DNA of 64,000 bases, taken from assembly GCF_042684665.1 (NCBI RefSeq), contig NZ_JBHULY010000034.1, positions 62,001-126,000 of the forward strand. The letters are read 5' to 3'. The notes beneath the pieces were generated by a model, which worked only from the letters and a program-made list of their open reading frames with translations, did no database searches and had not been told where the DNA came from. The first letter of the stretch is position 1. Each line of letters begins with the position of its first letter. The DNA is from Jejuia rubra. Its GTDB lineage: Bacteria > Bacteroidota > Bacteroidia > Flavobacteriales > Flavobacteriaceae. Position numbers and translations under genes: made by a program. This document shows positions 8,128 through 17,256 of the stretch, one piece after another.

Positions 8128-10944
8128 TTATTCGGGTCTTTCAGGATTATGGATACCTAAAATATAGCCCTTTGTTAAATATTTTTTGCCCACTGCCTGA
8201 ACTTGTTCCGCGGTTAGTGCGTTAATTCGCTCTTCGTACTCAAAAATTTTGGAAAGGTCCTGTTTGTTATAATCAGAATTTTTTAACCTATTCAGCCAAT
8301 ATTTATTCTTCTTTAGGTTTTGCTTGGTTTTAAGGATTTGGCTCTCTTTTACTTTTGCCAAATCTTTTTCGGTTGGCCCATTTTCAATAATCTTTTCCAA
8401 TTCATTAATGGCTACTTTTATAAGCTTGTCCACATTTTCTGGTCCGCAAGGAAAGCTAATACTAAAATTATAGCGGCCGTATGGCACTTTGGAGATATTG
8501 CCTCTTGCTCCAACACCATACACGTCACTTTCTTCTTCCCTGAGTTTTTCAATAAGCTTAATGGTCAAAATTTCTCCCAGACTTCTCAGTGCGCGGGTTT
8601 CTTCAGGATTATATTCAGTTTCACCTTGATAAATAATCCTGACGCTGCTTTTCGGGTCAGTGCCTTTTTCTACAATTTTGGTATGACTTCCCGTCAATGG
8701 TCTGTATTCGGGGATCTTATAGCTTTCCTTTTCCGTTTCTGAAGGTAAACTAGCAAGGTAGGTTTTGCAATATGCTTTGATAATCTCCTCATCAATATTT
8801 CCAACAAAATAGAAATTGAAGTCACCAGCATTTTTAAAGCGTTGGTTGTACAATTTATATGCTAAATCGTAATCCGCATTATCCAAATCTTCTTCGGAGG
8901 GGAAGCCAATATATCTGGGATTATCTTGATTCAAAAATTTGCTGAATTCATTTCGAAAATAATATTGGGGATTGCCAAGTAAATTCTTAATAATTGCTTT
9001 TTGTTTATTTATAAATGAAGCAAAAGCTTTCTCGTCTTTATTTAACGCCGTAAAATATAAGTGAATCAACTGAAACATGTCTTCCAGATATTTGGGAGAG
9101 GCAGAACCTGAAATTGATTCGCTGTACGGCCCAATACTTGGTCTAACGGATACAATTTTTCCCGATAGCATTTTGCCTAATTCTATTTTATCAAAACCGT
9201 TTACACCGGCCTCTGATAGAGCTCCATTGGCATAACTAGTAGCCTTGTAATCTTCTAATGAGTATAGGGATGTGCCACCGTAACTAAAGGAACTAAACAG
9301 AATTTCATCATTTTTAAAATCAGTGTTTTTATAAGTAACAGTCATACCATTGCTTAATGTTAATGTTGTGGTTCCTAAAATATCATTATGCACTTCATCT
9401 AAAATCGAACCTTCCTCAGGAATTTTGGATATTAAGGATTGGGCAACTTCTTTGTCATTATACGGTTCTATTTCAATAGTATTTATGTGCTTCAAAAGGT
9501 CCAATACTTGTGTTTCGGTAACTTTAGCAATACCTTCTTTTTCAGGCCCAGTGATGACGATTACCCGATTTTCATCCTTTACAAAGTCGTTAATGATGTT
9601 ATTGACGTCCTCAAGTTTAATGTCAGGCAAATGTGTTTTATGAAATTCATACTCCCAGGCAATTCCTGGAATGGGTTCACCATTTAAAAAATGCCGCACA
9701 TATTCACCAACAATGTTTCTAGACATATTCTTATCCTTGTCCTTAAAAGCTTTTTCAAGGCGTGATAAAATATTTTGTTTAGCACGATTAAACTCCCCTT
9801 TAAAGAAGCCGTGTTGCCTTACACGTTCATTTTCAATCAGCAAGGTTTTAAGGGCATCCAGCTGCCCAGTCTCGCTGGTGACAGCAAAGGATTGATAGGC
9901 CGCTTTTGTTTTGGCCCAAGTACGCCCATGGTAGCTAGCGCCATAAACAAATGGCGGATTTTCACTATTGCGTAATTCGTCCAAACGGTTGTTTATCATT
10001 CTTGTGAATAAAGATTTAATCATTCCTTTTTTATAGTCTTCAAGAGTTTTCATTTGCTTTACATTGGTACTATCCTTAAACAGTACCTGTACTCTTGATA
10101 TAGGGGCTTCGTTATCGAATTCTATGGCAATAAATGTTTCTTTATGGTTAGGTAGATAAAAAACCTCTCTTTCCCGTGGATTCTCAGCTTTTGGAATAGT
10201 ATTGAAATGCTGTTTTATCTTTTCTTCAAGGGTTGCAACATCAATGTCGCCTACAGCAATTACGGCCATAAGGTCCGGTCTGTACCAATCTTTGTAAAAC
10301 CGCTTTAAAACATCGTAATCAAAATTTTCAAGAACGTCTTTTTTGCCTATAGGTAATCGGGATGCATATTTTGAACCGTAGAGCACTTTGGGAAGATAAT
10401 TTTGCAACATGCGCTTATCGGCTCCTTGGCCTAATCTATATTCCTCTAAAACCACACCACGTTCCTTATCAATTTCTTCATGGTCCAGCGTTGCATTGTG
10501 TGCCCAATCCTCAAGAATTTGGAAACCTTTGTCCAGTTTTTCGGAGTCATCGCTTGGAATGGGAAGGATATACACCGTTTCGTCAAAACCGGTGTAGGCA
10601 TTTAAATCGGCTCCAAAAGTCACGCCTATGCTTTGCAGATAATCTACAAGATCATTCCTTTCAAAATTCTTGGTGCCATTAAAATTCATGTGCTCCATAA
10701 AATGGGCCAAGCCTTGCTGGTCGTCATTTTCTAAAATTGAGCCGGCGTTAACTACCAAGCGCAGTTCCAGTTTGTCCTCCGGCTTTTTGTTATTTCGAAT
10801 GTAATAGGTGAGGCCATTGGAAAGCTTCCCTATTTTTACATCATTGGAAGTAGGTATTTTTTGAGCCACCGATGCGTTTTGGGCTAAAATGTAATTTGAA
10901 ACGAAAAGAAATAATGAAATGGCGAAAAGAACGGTCTTTTTCAT
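8128..10944 (-). CDS. M16 family zinc metallopeptidase (pitrilysin-like)
   Basis: This 938-aa exported protease has a signal peptide (residues 1-21, ending ILAQ) and two tandem M16 repeats. The first carries the inverted zinc motif HFMEH (His81, Glu84, His85) with the third-ligand region VVLEEYRLGQ about 75 residues on. The second half, starting near residue 520 with TTLTLSNGMTVTYKNTDFKNDEILF, lacks HxxEH, as expected for the non-catalytic half. M16 enzymes degrade peptides inside a clamshell chamber; here the site is probably the periplasm. It stands alone with gaps of more than 100 bp on both sides. Confidence 0.92.
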   Translation of the reverse strand: MKKTVLFAISLFLFVSNYILAQNASVAQKIPTSNDVKIGKLSNGLTYYIRNNKKPEDKLELRLVVNAGSILENDDQQGLAHFMEHMNFNGTKNFERNDLVDYLQSIGVTFGADLNAYTGFDETVYILPIPSDDSEKLDKGFQILEDWAHNATLDHEEIDKERGVVLEEYRLGQGADKRMLQNYLPKVLYGSKYASRLPIGKKDVLENFDYDVLKRFYKDWYRPDLMAVIAVGDIDVATLEEKIKQHFNTIPKAENPREREVFYLPNHKETFIAIEFDNEAPISRVQVLFKDSTNVKQMKTLEDYKKGMIKSLFTRMINNRLDELRNSENPPFVYGASYHGRTWAKTKAAYQSFAVTSETGQLDALKTLLIENERVRQHGFFKGEFNRAKQNILSRLEKAFKDKDKNMSRNIVGEYVRHFLNGEPIPGIAWEYEFHKTHLPDIKLEDVNNIINDFVKDENRVIVITGPEKEGIAKVTETQVLDLLKHINTIEIEPYNDKEVAQSLISKIPEEGSILDEVHNDILGTTTLTLSNGMTVTYKNTDFKNDEILFSSFSYGGTSLYSLEDYKATSYANGALSEAGVNGFDKIELGKMLSGKIVSVRPSIGPYSESISGSASPKYLEDMFQLIHLYFTALNKDEKAFASFINKQKAIIKNLLGNPQYYFRNEFSKFLNQDNPRYIGFPSEEDLDNADYDLAYKLYNQRFKNAGDFNFYFVGNIDEEIIKAYCKTYLASLPSETEKESYKIPEYRPLTGSHTKIVEKGTDPKSSVRIIYQGETEYNPEETRALRSLGEILTIKLIEKLREEESDVYGVGARGNISKVPYGRYNFSISFPCGPENVDKLIKVAINELEKIIENGPTEKDLAKVKESQILKTKQNLKKNKYWLNRLKNSDYNKQDLSKIFEYEERINALTAEQVQAVGKKYLTKGYILGIHNPERPE

Positions 10945-11102
10945 GGAATAATTGATTTTTATGAATTGATGAAATATTGGTCATGAAATTAAGTAATATG
11001 TTACAGTTCATTAGAAAAATTCATCAAGATTAACGTGAATTTAACTATCAAATTAGTATTTCCATTTAGCCTTAGGAGAATGAAAGCCCAATAGCTTTCG
11101 GT

Positions 11103-11603
11103 TTATCCCTTCCCCATTTTCTTGATACTTTTTTGGATGAAGATGTTATTAGGCAATGTCAGAATTTCTTTTTCCTTGGTTTCCAAGGTGATAAAGAACA
11201 GGCCTGTTTCAATAACTTCACCTTGAATTTCATAATCCTTGGCTTCAAGGATGGAGATATAATCATTGAGTTTTACGGGGTGTTTAAAGAAAATTATGAA
11301 GCTTGAAGTGATATTTGAAAGGATCGACCATTGCGCAAAAAAGGCTACACCGACAACGGTAAGCACAGAACCAATAAAAACAGCTAATCTAGACTGGTCA
11401 ATGCCCCAGATCAACAAAATAAAAAGTGCGCATAATGACAGAAATAGAGTATTGATAATACTTTTCATGATAAGCCCTCTTGACTTCTGAATAAGTTTGT
11501 CGTTCAAGGTTTTATCAATAATCTTGAAGCTTATAAAGCGCAAAACGAGATAAATCACGATAACGATTATGGATTCAATAATTCTGATATAATCAATTTC
11601 CAT
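11103..11603 (-). CDS. Small MscS-type mechanosensitive channel family protein
   Basis: A 166-aa protein with about three hydrophobic helices (residues 8-30, 50-67, 72-90). The third, VFIGSVLTVVGVAFFAQWSILSNITSSFIIF, resembles the MscS pore helix. It runs into the beta domain HPVKLNDYISILEAKDYEIQGEVIETGLFFITLETKEKEILTLPNNIFIQKSIKKMG. E. coli MscS is 286 residues, so the C-terminal cytoplasmic cage domain is missing. It may act as a reduced channel or a regulatory subunit. It is a single gene between the M16 peptidase and the mutase operon. Confidence 0.8.
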   Translation of the reverse strand: MEIDYIRIIESIIVIVIYLVLRFISFKIIDKTLNDKLIQKSRGLIMKSIINTLFLSLCALFILLIWGIDQSRLAVFIGSVLTVVGVAFFAQWSILSNITSSFIIFFKHPVKLNDYISILEAKDYEIQGEVIETGLFFITLETKEKEILTLPNNIFIQKSIKKMGKG

Positions 11604-11652
11604 AGTTTATTTGGGAAAATTTTAAAGTCGTTGGAAAAATTAATTCAATTTT

Positions 11653-13770
11653 TTAGTCCAAAAGTATTTCTAAAATTTTTATTGCTGCATCACTAATCTT
11701 CGTTCCTGGCCCAAAGATGGCAACAGCTCCTGCATCAAACAAAAACTGATAGTCCTGTTTGGGGATCACACCGCCAACGATTACCATAATATCGTCACGT
11801 CCGAAATTTTTTAGTTCTTCAATCACTTGAGGAACCAAGGTTTTATGCCCGGCAGCTAAAGATGAAACGCCAAGAATATGTACATCGTTTTCAACAGCCT
11901 GCTTGGCGGCTTCTTGTGGGGTTTGAAATAAAGGGCCGATGTCCACATCAAAACCGATATCGGCATAGCCAGTAGCCACTACCTTGGCACCACGGTCATG
12001 CCCGTCCTGACCCATTTTTGCAATCATAATGCGGGGTCTTCTGCCGTCCTGTTCGGCAAATTTATCGGCAAGTTCCTGTGCTTTTTTAAATGAATCGTCG
12101 TTTTCTATGGCTTTACTGTACACTCCTGAAAATGATTTTATCTGTGCCTTATAGCGTCCGAATGCCACTTCCAGTGCATCGCTAATTTCGCCTAAAGTCG
12201 CACGGGCTCTAGCGGCTTCAACAGCTAAAGCTAATAAATTTTCTTGTCCGTTTTGCGCGACCTCCGTTAATTTTGATAAAGCAAGGTTTACTTTTTCCGA
12301 ATCTCTAGTGGATTTAATAGTGTTTAGGCGCTTAATTTGGGCATTGCGAACCGTTTGGTTATCGACTTCCAAAGTGGAAATTGGATCTTCTTTTTCTAAC
12401 CGGAATTGGTTAACTCCAACAATGATATCTTGTCCGGAATCAATTCTTGCCTGCTTTCTTGCGGCGGCTTCCTCAATCCTGATTTTTGGGATGCCTGCTT
12501 CAATGGCTTTGGTCATGCCCCCTAAATCCTCCACTTCCCGGATCAGTTTCCAAGCCTTTTGGGCAATGTCATGTGTCAATTTTTCAACATAGTAGCTCCC
12601 GGCCCATGGATCCACAGTTTTCGTGATCTGTGTTTCTTCCTGAAGAAAAATCTGTGTATTTCGTGCAATTCGAGCAGAAAAATCTGTTGGTAGCGCAATG
12701 GCTTCATCCAAAGCATTGGTATGCAAACTTTGTGTTCCCCCAAAGGCAGCAGCGGCCGCTTCAATAGTGGTACGGGCTACATTATTAAAAGGGTCCTGCT
12801 CCGTCAAACTCCAGCCAGAAGTTTGGCAGTGGGTTCTAAGGGCTAGGGATTTTTCGTTTGTTGGGTTGAACTGCTTCACGATTTTTGCCCAAAGCATTCT
12901 AGCGGCACGCATTTTGGCAATTTCCATAAAATGGTTCATGCCAATGGCCCAAAAAAAGGATAGCCGTGGGGCAAAGGTGTCAATGTCCATGCCCGCATTG
13001 ATGCCGGTTCTCAAGTATTCCAATCCGTCCGCTAAGGTGTAGGCCAATTCGATATCGCAAGTGGCACCGGCTTCCTGCATGTGGTAGCCTGAAATACTGA
13101 TACTATTGAATTTCGGCATATTTTTGCTCGTGAATTCAAAAATATCAGAGATGATTTTCATGGAAGGCGTGGGAGGGTAGATGTAGGTATTACGCACCAT
13201 AAACTCCTTTAAAATATCATTTTGAATTGTTCCAGAGAGCTGTTCCAACAAAACCCCCTGTTCTTCCGCCGTCACAATATAAAACGCCATTATTGGTAAA
13301 ACCGCACCGTTCATCGTCATGGATACAGACATTTTATCCAAAGGTATTTGGTCAAAAAGGATTTTCATATCCTCTACGGAATCGATGGCCACACCTGCTT
13401 TACCCACATCTCCAACCACACGTTCGTGGTCGCTATCATAACCACGATGGGTGGCCAAATCAAAAGCAACCGATAGCCCTTTTTGGCCTGCGGCCAAGTT
13501 TCTTCTGTAAAAAGCATTGCTTTCCTCCGCAGTACTAAATCCCGCATATTGCCTAATCGTCCATGGCCGTCGCACGTACATCGTACTGTAGGGCCCACGT
13601 AAATAGGGTGCTATGCCTGCAACAAAATCCAGATGGTCAACATTTTCTAAATCCATATCAGAATAAACCGATTTCACGGCAATACCTTCAGCAGTTTCAA
13701 GGGTATTAATTTCGGTCTTCGGTCTCCCGTCTTCCGTACTTAAAATAATATGTTGAACATTTTTCCTCAA
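11653..13770 (-). CDS. scpA: Methylmalonyl-CoA mutase, large (catalytic) subunit
   Basis: The enzyme interconverts (R)-methylmalonyl-CoA and succinyl-CoA using adenosylcobalamin. The 705-aa chain holds the TIM-barrel catalytic domain (TIRQYAGFSTAEESNAFYRRNL near residue 70; SGYHMQEAGATCDIELAYTL with the active-site His near 230). The C-terminal B12 domain has the base-off signature GQDGHDRGAKVVATG near 595 and ends in GPGTKISDAAIKILEILL. Length fits the large subunit of the heterodimeric form. The partner subunit lies upstream in the same run, with a lipoprotein gene between. No epimerase or MeaB chaperone is in the window. Confidence 0.95.
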   Translation of the reverse strand: MRKNVQHIILSTEDGRPKTEINTLETAEGIAVKSVYSDMDLENVDHLDFVAGIAPYLRGPYSTMYVRRPWTIRQYAGFSTAEESNAFYRRNLAAGQKGLSVAFDLATHRGYDSDHERVVGDVGKAGVAIDSVEDMKILFDQIPLDKMSVSMTMNGAVLPIMAFYIVTAEEQGVLLEQLSGTIQNDILKEFMVRNTYIYPPTPSMKIISDIFEFTSKNMPKFNSISISGYHMQEAGATCDIELAYTLADGLEYLRTGINAGMDIDTFAPRLSFFWAIGMNHFMEIAKMRAARMLWAKIVKQFNPTNEKSLALRTHCQTSGWSLTEQDPFNNVARTTIEAAAAAFGGTQSLHTNALDEAIALPTDFSARIARNTQIFLQEETQITKTVDPWAGSYYVEKLTHDIAQKAWKLIREVEDLGGMTKAIEAGIPKIRIEEAAARKQARIDSGQDIIVGVNQFRLEKEDPISTLEVDNQTVRNAQIKRLNTIKSTRDSEKVNLALSKLTEVAQNGQENLLALAVEAARARATLGEISDALEVAFGRYKAQIKSFSGVYSKAIENDDSFKKAQELADKFAEQDGRRPRIMIAKMGQDGHDRGAKVVATGYADIGFDVDIGPLFQTPQEAAKQAVENDVHILGVSSLAAGHKTLVPQVIEELKNFGRDDIMVIVGGVIPKQDYQFLFDAGAVAIFGPGTKISDAAIKILEILLD

Positions 13771-13775
13771 ATCAA

Positions 13776-14462
13776 TTAATGGTTGTGTCCAGCATGCGGA
13801 TCATTAGTTTCCGGTGCTTTTGGAGGCAGTTTGTTAAAATCCACTTTTGCCTTTGGTTTTTCTGTAACCTGGTTTAAATCTACATCAAAAAGCTTTGCAT
13901 AGAACAAGTCAAAAGCCATATAAGCTGATAAATATTTATCCCGAATTGCTAATGAATATTTGGATTGCAATGCAGGTCCAAAAAGTTTCGGGCTCATGCT
14001 ATTTGTAGTTAAAAGGGCATTTAAAGTCGTCTTCAAATTATTATCCGAGATGTTATCCACAATACATTTAAACACCGGGCTGTCATAATTCAATTTACTT
14101 TTGGCGCCATTGGGATTCCATAATTCGCTTTTGGTTTTCAATACTTCAAAAATTTCCACTGTATGGGGAGACACTACTTCCGCATATTTCACCCGATTTC
14201 TAGTGGCATAACTTACAAATTGAGAATACGCTCGAGTAACGTTAGGGTTGTCTTTTCCATAGTGCGCGATGATGTCTTCTTCAAATGAAAATAAGGCTTC
14301 ATTTAGCAGTTTCGCATCAAAACCATCACAATTTAATACAATTCCCTTTTCGGCGAATTTAAAGTCGCTCAGTGTTTCTTCCTTTGTCTTCTTTTCGCAA
14401 CTGCAAAAGGTGATAACAATCAAAAATACAATAAGGTTAAGTTTCTGTTTCATCATAATCAT
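13776..14462 (-). CDS. Lipoprotein of unknown function between the mutase subunits
   Basis: The 228-aa protein has a lipoprotein signal (LIVFLIVITFCSCEKK, with the acylated Cys near residue 21-23), an all-alpha-looking body and a His-rich end (NDPHAGHNH) that could bind metal. I do not recognise a named family. Its ATG overlaps the stop of the small mutase subunit by 4 bp (ATGA) and its stop is 5 bp before the large subunit start, so it is embedded in the operon. An exported lipoprotein between two subunits of one cytoplasmic enzyme is odd; a link to propionate metabolism is only positional. Confidence 0.75.
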   Translation of the reverse strand: MIMMKQKLNLIVFLIVITFCSCEKKTKEETLSDFKFAEKGIVLNCDGFDAKLLNEALFSFEEDIIAHYGKDNPNVTRAYSQFVSYATRNRVKYAEVVSPHTVEIFEVLKTKSELWNPNGAKSKLNYDSPVFKCIVDNISDNNLKTTLNALLTTNSMSPKLFGPALQSKYSLAIRDKYLSAYMAFDLFYAKLFDVDLNQVTEKPKAKVDFNKLPPKAPETNDPHAGHNH

Positions 14463-15844
14463 TCGGTTTTTAAGCGTTCTTGTTCTGATTTTTCGGTTAA
14501 TCGTTTTTCTATTATAGGTTCAATTAAAGTTTTTCTTTTCTGTTGCTTTACGAAAGGATATAGTTCCAAGTTCTGTTCCATTCTGTCCTCGGGATTGGGA
14601 TGTTTGTTGCTCCCCAAAATAATGGTTTCACCGGCGTTGAACTGACCCTGTTCCTTCTCTGCACTTTCCTTGATTTTCCGTTGAATGGTGCCATCTTTTA
14701 GCTGTTTCAAAAAGCCACCATTCGCTTCAATATCCTTGAATAATGCCAAGGCTTTTTCTGCCAATTGAGCCTTCAAACTTTCGACATAATAGGAGCCATC
14801 CGCAGGATTGTCAACAGTATCAAAGTAGCTTTCATGCTTTAGTATCAATAGTTGATTTCGGGCAATTCTTGAACCAAAAGCATTTTGTTTGTGAAATATG
14901 GCGTCATATGGCAAATTGCAGATTGTATCCGCGCCACCCAAAATGGCACTCATGCATTCGGTAGTGGTTCGCAACATGTTCGTATTGTAATCGTAAATAG
15001 CTTTATTTCGTTTTGAAGGTGTTGCAAAAATATGGACGTTGTAATTCAAGCTGTACTCTTTTTTAAGAGTGTCAACAAGCAACCGGAGTGCCCTTAATTT
15101 TGCAATTTCAAAGAAATAATTTGAGCCGACCGAAATATTAAAAGTGATACAGATTTCCGATGTGTTTTCAGTTGAAATCGTGTTTTCAAAATGATTGAAA
15201 TATTCATTTGCATGGGCTAGGGCGTAGGCCAACTGTTGCGCGATATTAGCACCTGCATTCTGATATAATGAAACATCAACGGCAAAGGATTTTGATGCTT
15301 TTACTATAGCTTCAAACTTTGAAAAGTCATCTTTTAGGCTTGAAAACCAGTTTCCTGTTTTGGCCAGGTTTCCAATGATATCTGTGTTTATTTGGATTCT
15401 TTTCCGATAGCCATCGGGATGTGCAGGAATTACAGATAGTTGTTTGACAAATTCCGCCGAAAGAAATTCTAATTCAAAATAAATTTTGATGGCTTCAAGA
15501 TCGATATTTTCCAAGAGTTGTTCAAGGGAAATATCCTCGGAAGGTATGATAAAATTTATACTTTCGACACCTCCTTTTATGGAAGCAAGCGCATTCAGGT
15601 TTGATTTTTTTAAATCTTCCACGTAAATGGTCTCACATATTTTAAATTGGCTGGCTTGGGTTTTCGAAACAGGAGGGAATTCCTTAAAATCATCCAAATG
15701 ATAAAATGGTTTGACTTGGATGCCTTCATTGCTTGTCCAAATTAGGGAATCATTGTAGTCGGCACCCTTTAAATCGTATTGGATTTTTTGTTTCCACTGT
15801 TTTGCGGAAACTGGTTCAAATTCATTAAATAACGATTCACTCAT
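14459..15844 (-). CDS. mutA: Methylmalonyl-CoA mutase, small (beta) subunit
   Basis: A 461-aa homologue of the mutase catalytic domain that lacks the B12 domain, as expected of the non-catalytic subunit of the heterodimer. Recognisable stretches are KQWKQKIQYDLKGADYNDSLIWTSNEGIQVKPFY at the start, YQNAGANIAQQLAYALAHANEYF near residue 205 and DNPADGSYYVESLKAQLAEKALALFKDIEANGGF near 375. It overlaps the FtsB-like gene by 8 bp at its start and the lipoprotein gene by 4 bp at its end, so these genes appear translationally coupled. Confidence 0.93.
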   Translation of the reverse strand: MSESLFNEFEPVSAKQWKQKIQYDLKGADYNDSLIWTSNEGIQVKPFYHLDDFKEFPPVSKTQASQFKICETIYVEDLKKSNLNALASIKGGVESINFIIPSEDISLEQLLENIDLEAIKIYFELEFLSAEFVKQLSVIPAHPDGYRKRIQINTDIIGNLAKTGNWFSSLKDDFSKFEAIVKASKSFAVDVSLYQNAGANIAQQLAYALAHANEYFNHFENTISTENTSEICITFNISVGSNYFFEIAKLRALRLLVDTLKKEYSLNYNVHIFATPSKRNKAIYDYNTNMLRTTTECMSAILGGADTICNLPYDAIFHKQNAFGSRIARNQLLILKHESYFDTVDNPADGSYYVESLKAQLAEKALALFKDIEANGGFLKQLKDGTIQRKIKESAEKEQGQFNAGETIILGSNKHPNPEDRMEQNLELYPFVKQQKRKTLIEPIIEKRLTEKSEQERLKTE

Positions 15845-16166
15845 TATCCTTTGTTTTTAAACTGTCTTCGTATTCAATAATGAAGATTTCCTCGTCTTCA
15901 CGTTTCATGTAATATTCCTCGCGGGCAAATTTTTCCAAACCTTCCTCCGTGTTTAGCTCCTTCAATGCCTTTTTATCCTTTTCGATTTCCTTTTTGTAAT
16001 ACTCCTTTTCGGTTTCTAAATCATCAATATCATTATTGAGTTCATTGTGGATAAACCAGGAATTACTGTCAAAAAAAATCATCCAAACCACAAAAACAAT
16101 CAATATCAAAATATAGATGTTTTTGAAGGGTTTTAGGTATTTATTGTTGGGGCTAAACTTTCGCAT
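15837..16166 (-). CDS. Septum formation initiator family protein (FtsB/DivIC-like)
   Basis: A 109-aa bitopic membrane protein. It has a short basic N-terminus, one transmembrane helix (about residues 16-33, IYILILIVFVVWMIFF) and a periplasmic coiled coil (NNDIDDLETEKEYYKKEIEKDKKALKELNTEEGLEKFAREEYYMKREDEEIFIIEYED) containing the usual 'FAREEYYMKREDE' end block. FtsB/DivIC proteins join FtsL and FtsQ in the divisome. Its start follows the udk stop directly and its end overlaps the mutase small subunit by 8 bp. Confidence 0.88.
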   Translation of the reverse strand: MRKFSPNNKYLKPFKNIYILILIVFVVWMIFFDSNSWFIHNELNNDIDDLETEKEYYKKEIEKDKKALKELNTEEGLEKFAREEYYMKREDEEIFIIEYEDSLKTKDNE

Positions 16167-16772
16167 TTAGAGTTTTTCGTTGATTATGGTTCTTACAATA
16201 TCTATGGCCACAGTGTTGTAATGGTTGTTCGGGATAATGATATCCGCGTATTCTTTCATCGGCTCAATAAATTGGTCGTGCATAGGTTTCAGTGTGGTTT
16301 GATACCTGTTGAGCACTTCGTCCAAGTCTCTTCCCCGCTCCGAAATATCCCTTTTTAATCGCCTTATCAATCGCTCATCACTATCGGCATGCACAAAAAT
16401 TTTGATGTCGAACATGTCCCGAAGCCCTGGATTGGTGAGGATCAAAATACCTTCAACAATCATCACTTTTCTGGGTTGCGTAATAATGGTATCCCCGGTT
16501 CTATTATGTTTAACGAAGGAATACACGGGTTGGTGTATCGCTTTACCCTTTTTTAGCGCTTTCAAATGCTTCACCAGTAAGTCGAAATCGATACTTCTCG
16601 GGTGGTCAAAATTGATATTAACGCGCTCGTCATAGCTTAAGTGGGAGGTATCTTTATAATAGGAGTCTTGTGAAATTACGCCAACCTCACCTTCAGGCAA
16701 CTCTTTTAGCAACTGGTTGACTACCGTTGTTTTGCCACATCCTGTACCTCCAGCTATTCCTAAAATCAGCAT
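16167..16772 (-). CDS. udk: Uridine kinase
   Basis: Uridine/cytidine kinase of pyrimidine salvage, 201 aa, close to the family norm. It starts LILGIAGGTGCGKTTVVNQLL with the P-loop GGTGCGKTT (residues 8-16). SQDSYYKD near 35, NFDHPRSIDFDLLVKHLKALKKG near 55 and HNRTGDTI near 90 form the nucleoside site, and VEGILIL near 105 is the Walker B strand. It leads the udk-ftsB-mutA-lipoprotein-scpA run. The 68-bp gap to the cytochrome gene upstream would hold its promoter. Confidence 0.94.
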   Translation of the reverse strand: MLILGIAGGTGCGKTTVVNQLLKELPEGEVGVISQDSYYKDTSHLSYDERVNINFDHPRSIDFDLLVKHLKALKKGKAIHQPVYSFVKHNRTGDTIITQPRKVMIVEGILILTNPGLRDMFDIKIFVHADSDERLIRRLKRDISERGRDLDEVLNRYQTTLKPMHDQFIEPMKEYADIIIPNNHYNTVAIDIVRTIINEKL

Positions 16773-16840
16773 ACCAAATTACATACTTGAACTAGTAAAA
16801 CAAATTTAGTAAATGTAAAAAAACAAGGTAGGGTTTTTGT

Positions 16841-17245
16841 TTATTTTTTAATGGCCGAAACTTCTTCAACGGTCACTATTTTGTCACTTTTATTGCCCCA
16901 ACTATTGTACACATAATTCATTACATCGGCTATTTCCTCATCATCTAAACCCATGGGTGCCATATAACCGTTGTACACTTTTCCGTTTACCGTGATTTCT
17001 CCTTTTTGTCCAAATTTGACTCCCTTTATGCTGGCTTCCCTGTTATTCATTAAATAATCAGAATTGGCTAAAGGAGGGTATACGTTTTCAACACCCTCGC
17101 CTGCGGGAAGATGGCAGTTCATACAGAAATCAGTATATACTTCCTGTCCCCGGGTGATGCTTTCCTGCAGTTTATCTTGCTGAAAACTTAGGGAGGAAAA
17201 CAAGGTGAGAACAGCGCCGAATATGATAAATAAAAATAGTTTCAT
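16841..17245 (-). CDS. Exported monohaem cytochrome c
   Basis: A 134-aa protein with a signal peptide (residues 1-19) and a single haem-binding motif, CMNCH (Cys41, Cys44, His45), in ITRGQEVYTDFCMNCHLPAGEGVENVYPPLANSDYL. The distal Met is probably in YMAPMG near residue 103, followed by LDDEEIADVMNYVYNSWGN. It lies 11 bp behind the PQQ-type dehydrogenase gene and is a good candidate for its electron acceptor in the periplasm. A fused version of the same two modules occurs at 44288-45745. Confidence 0.9.
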   Translation of the reverse strand: MKLFLFIIFGAVLTLFSSLSFQQDKLQESITRGQEVYTDFCMNCHLPAGEGVENVYPPLANSDYLMNNREASIKGVKFGQKGEITVNGKVYNGYMAPMGLDDEEIADVMNYVYNSWGNKSDKIVTVEEVSAIKK

Positions 17246-17256
17246 GAGGTTTGAAT

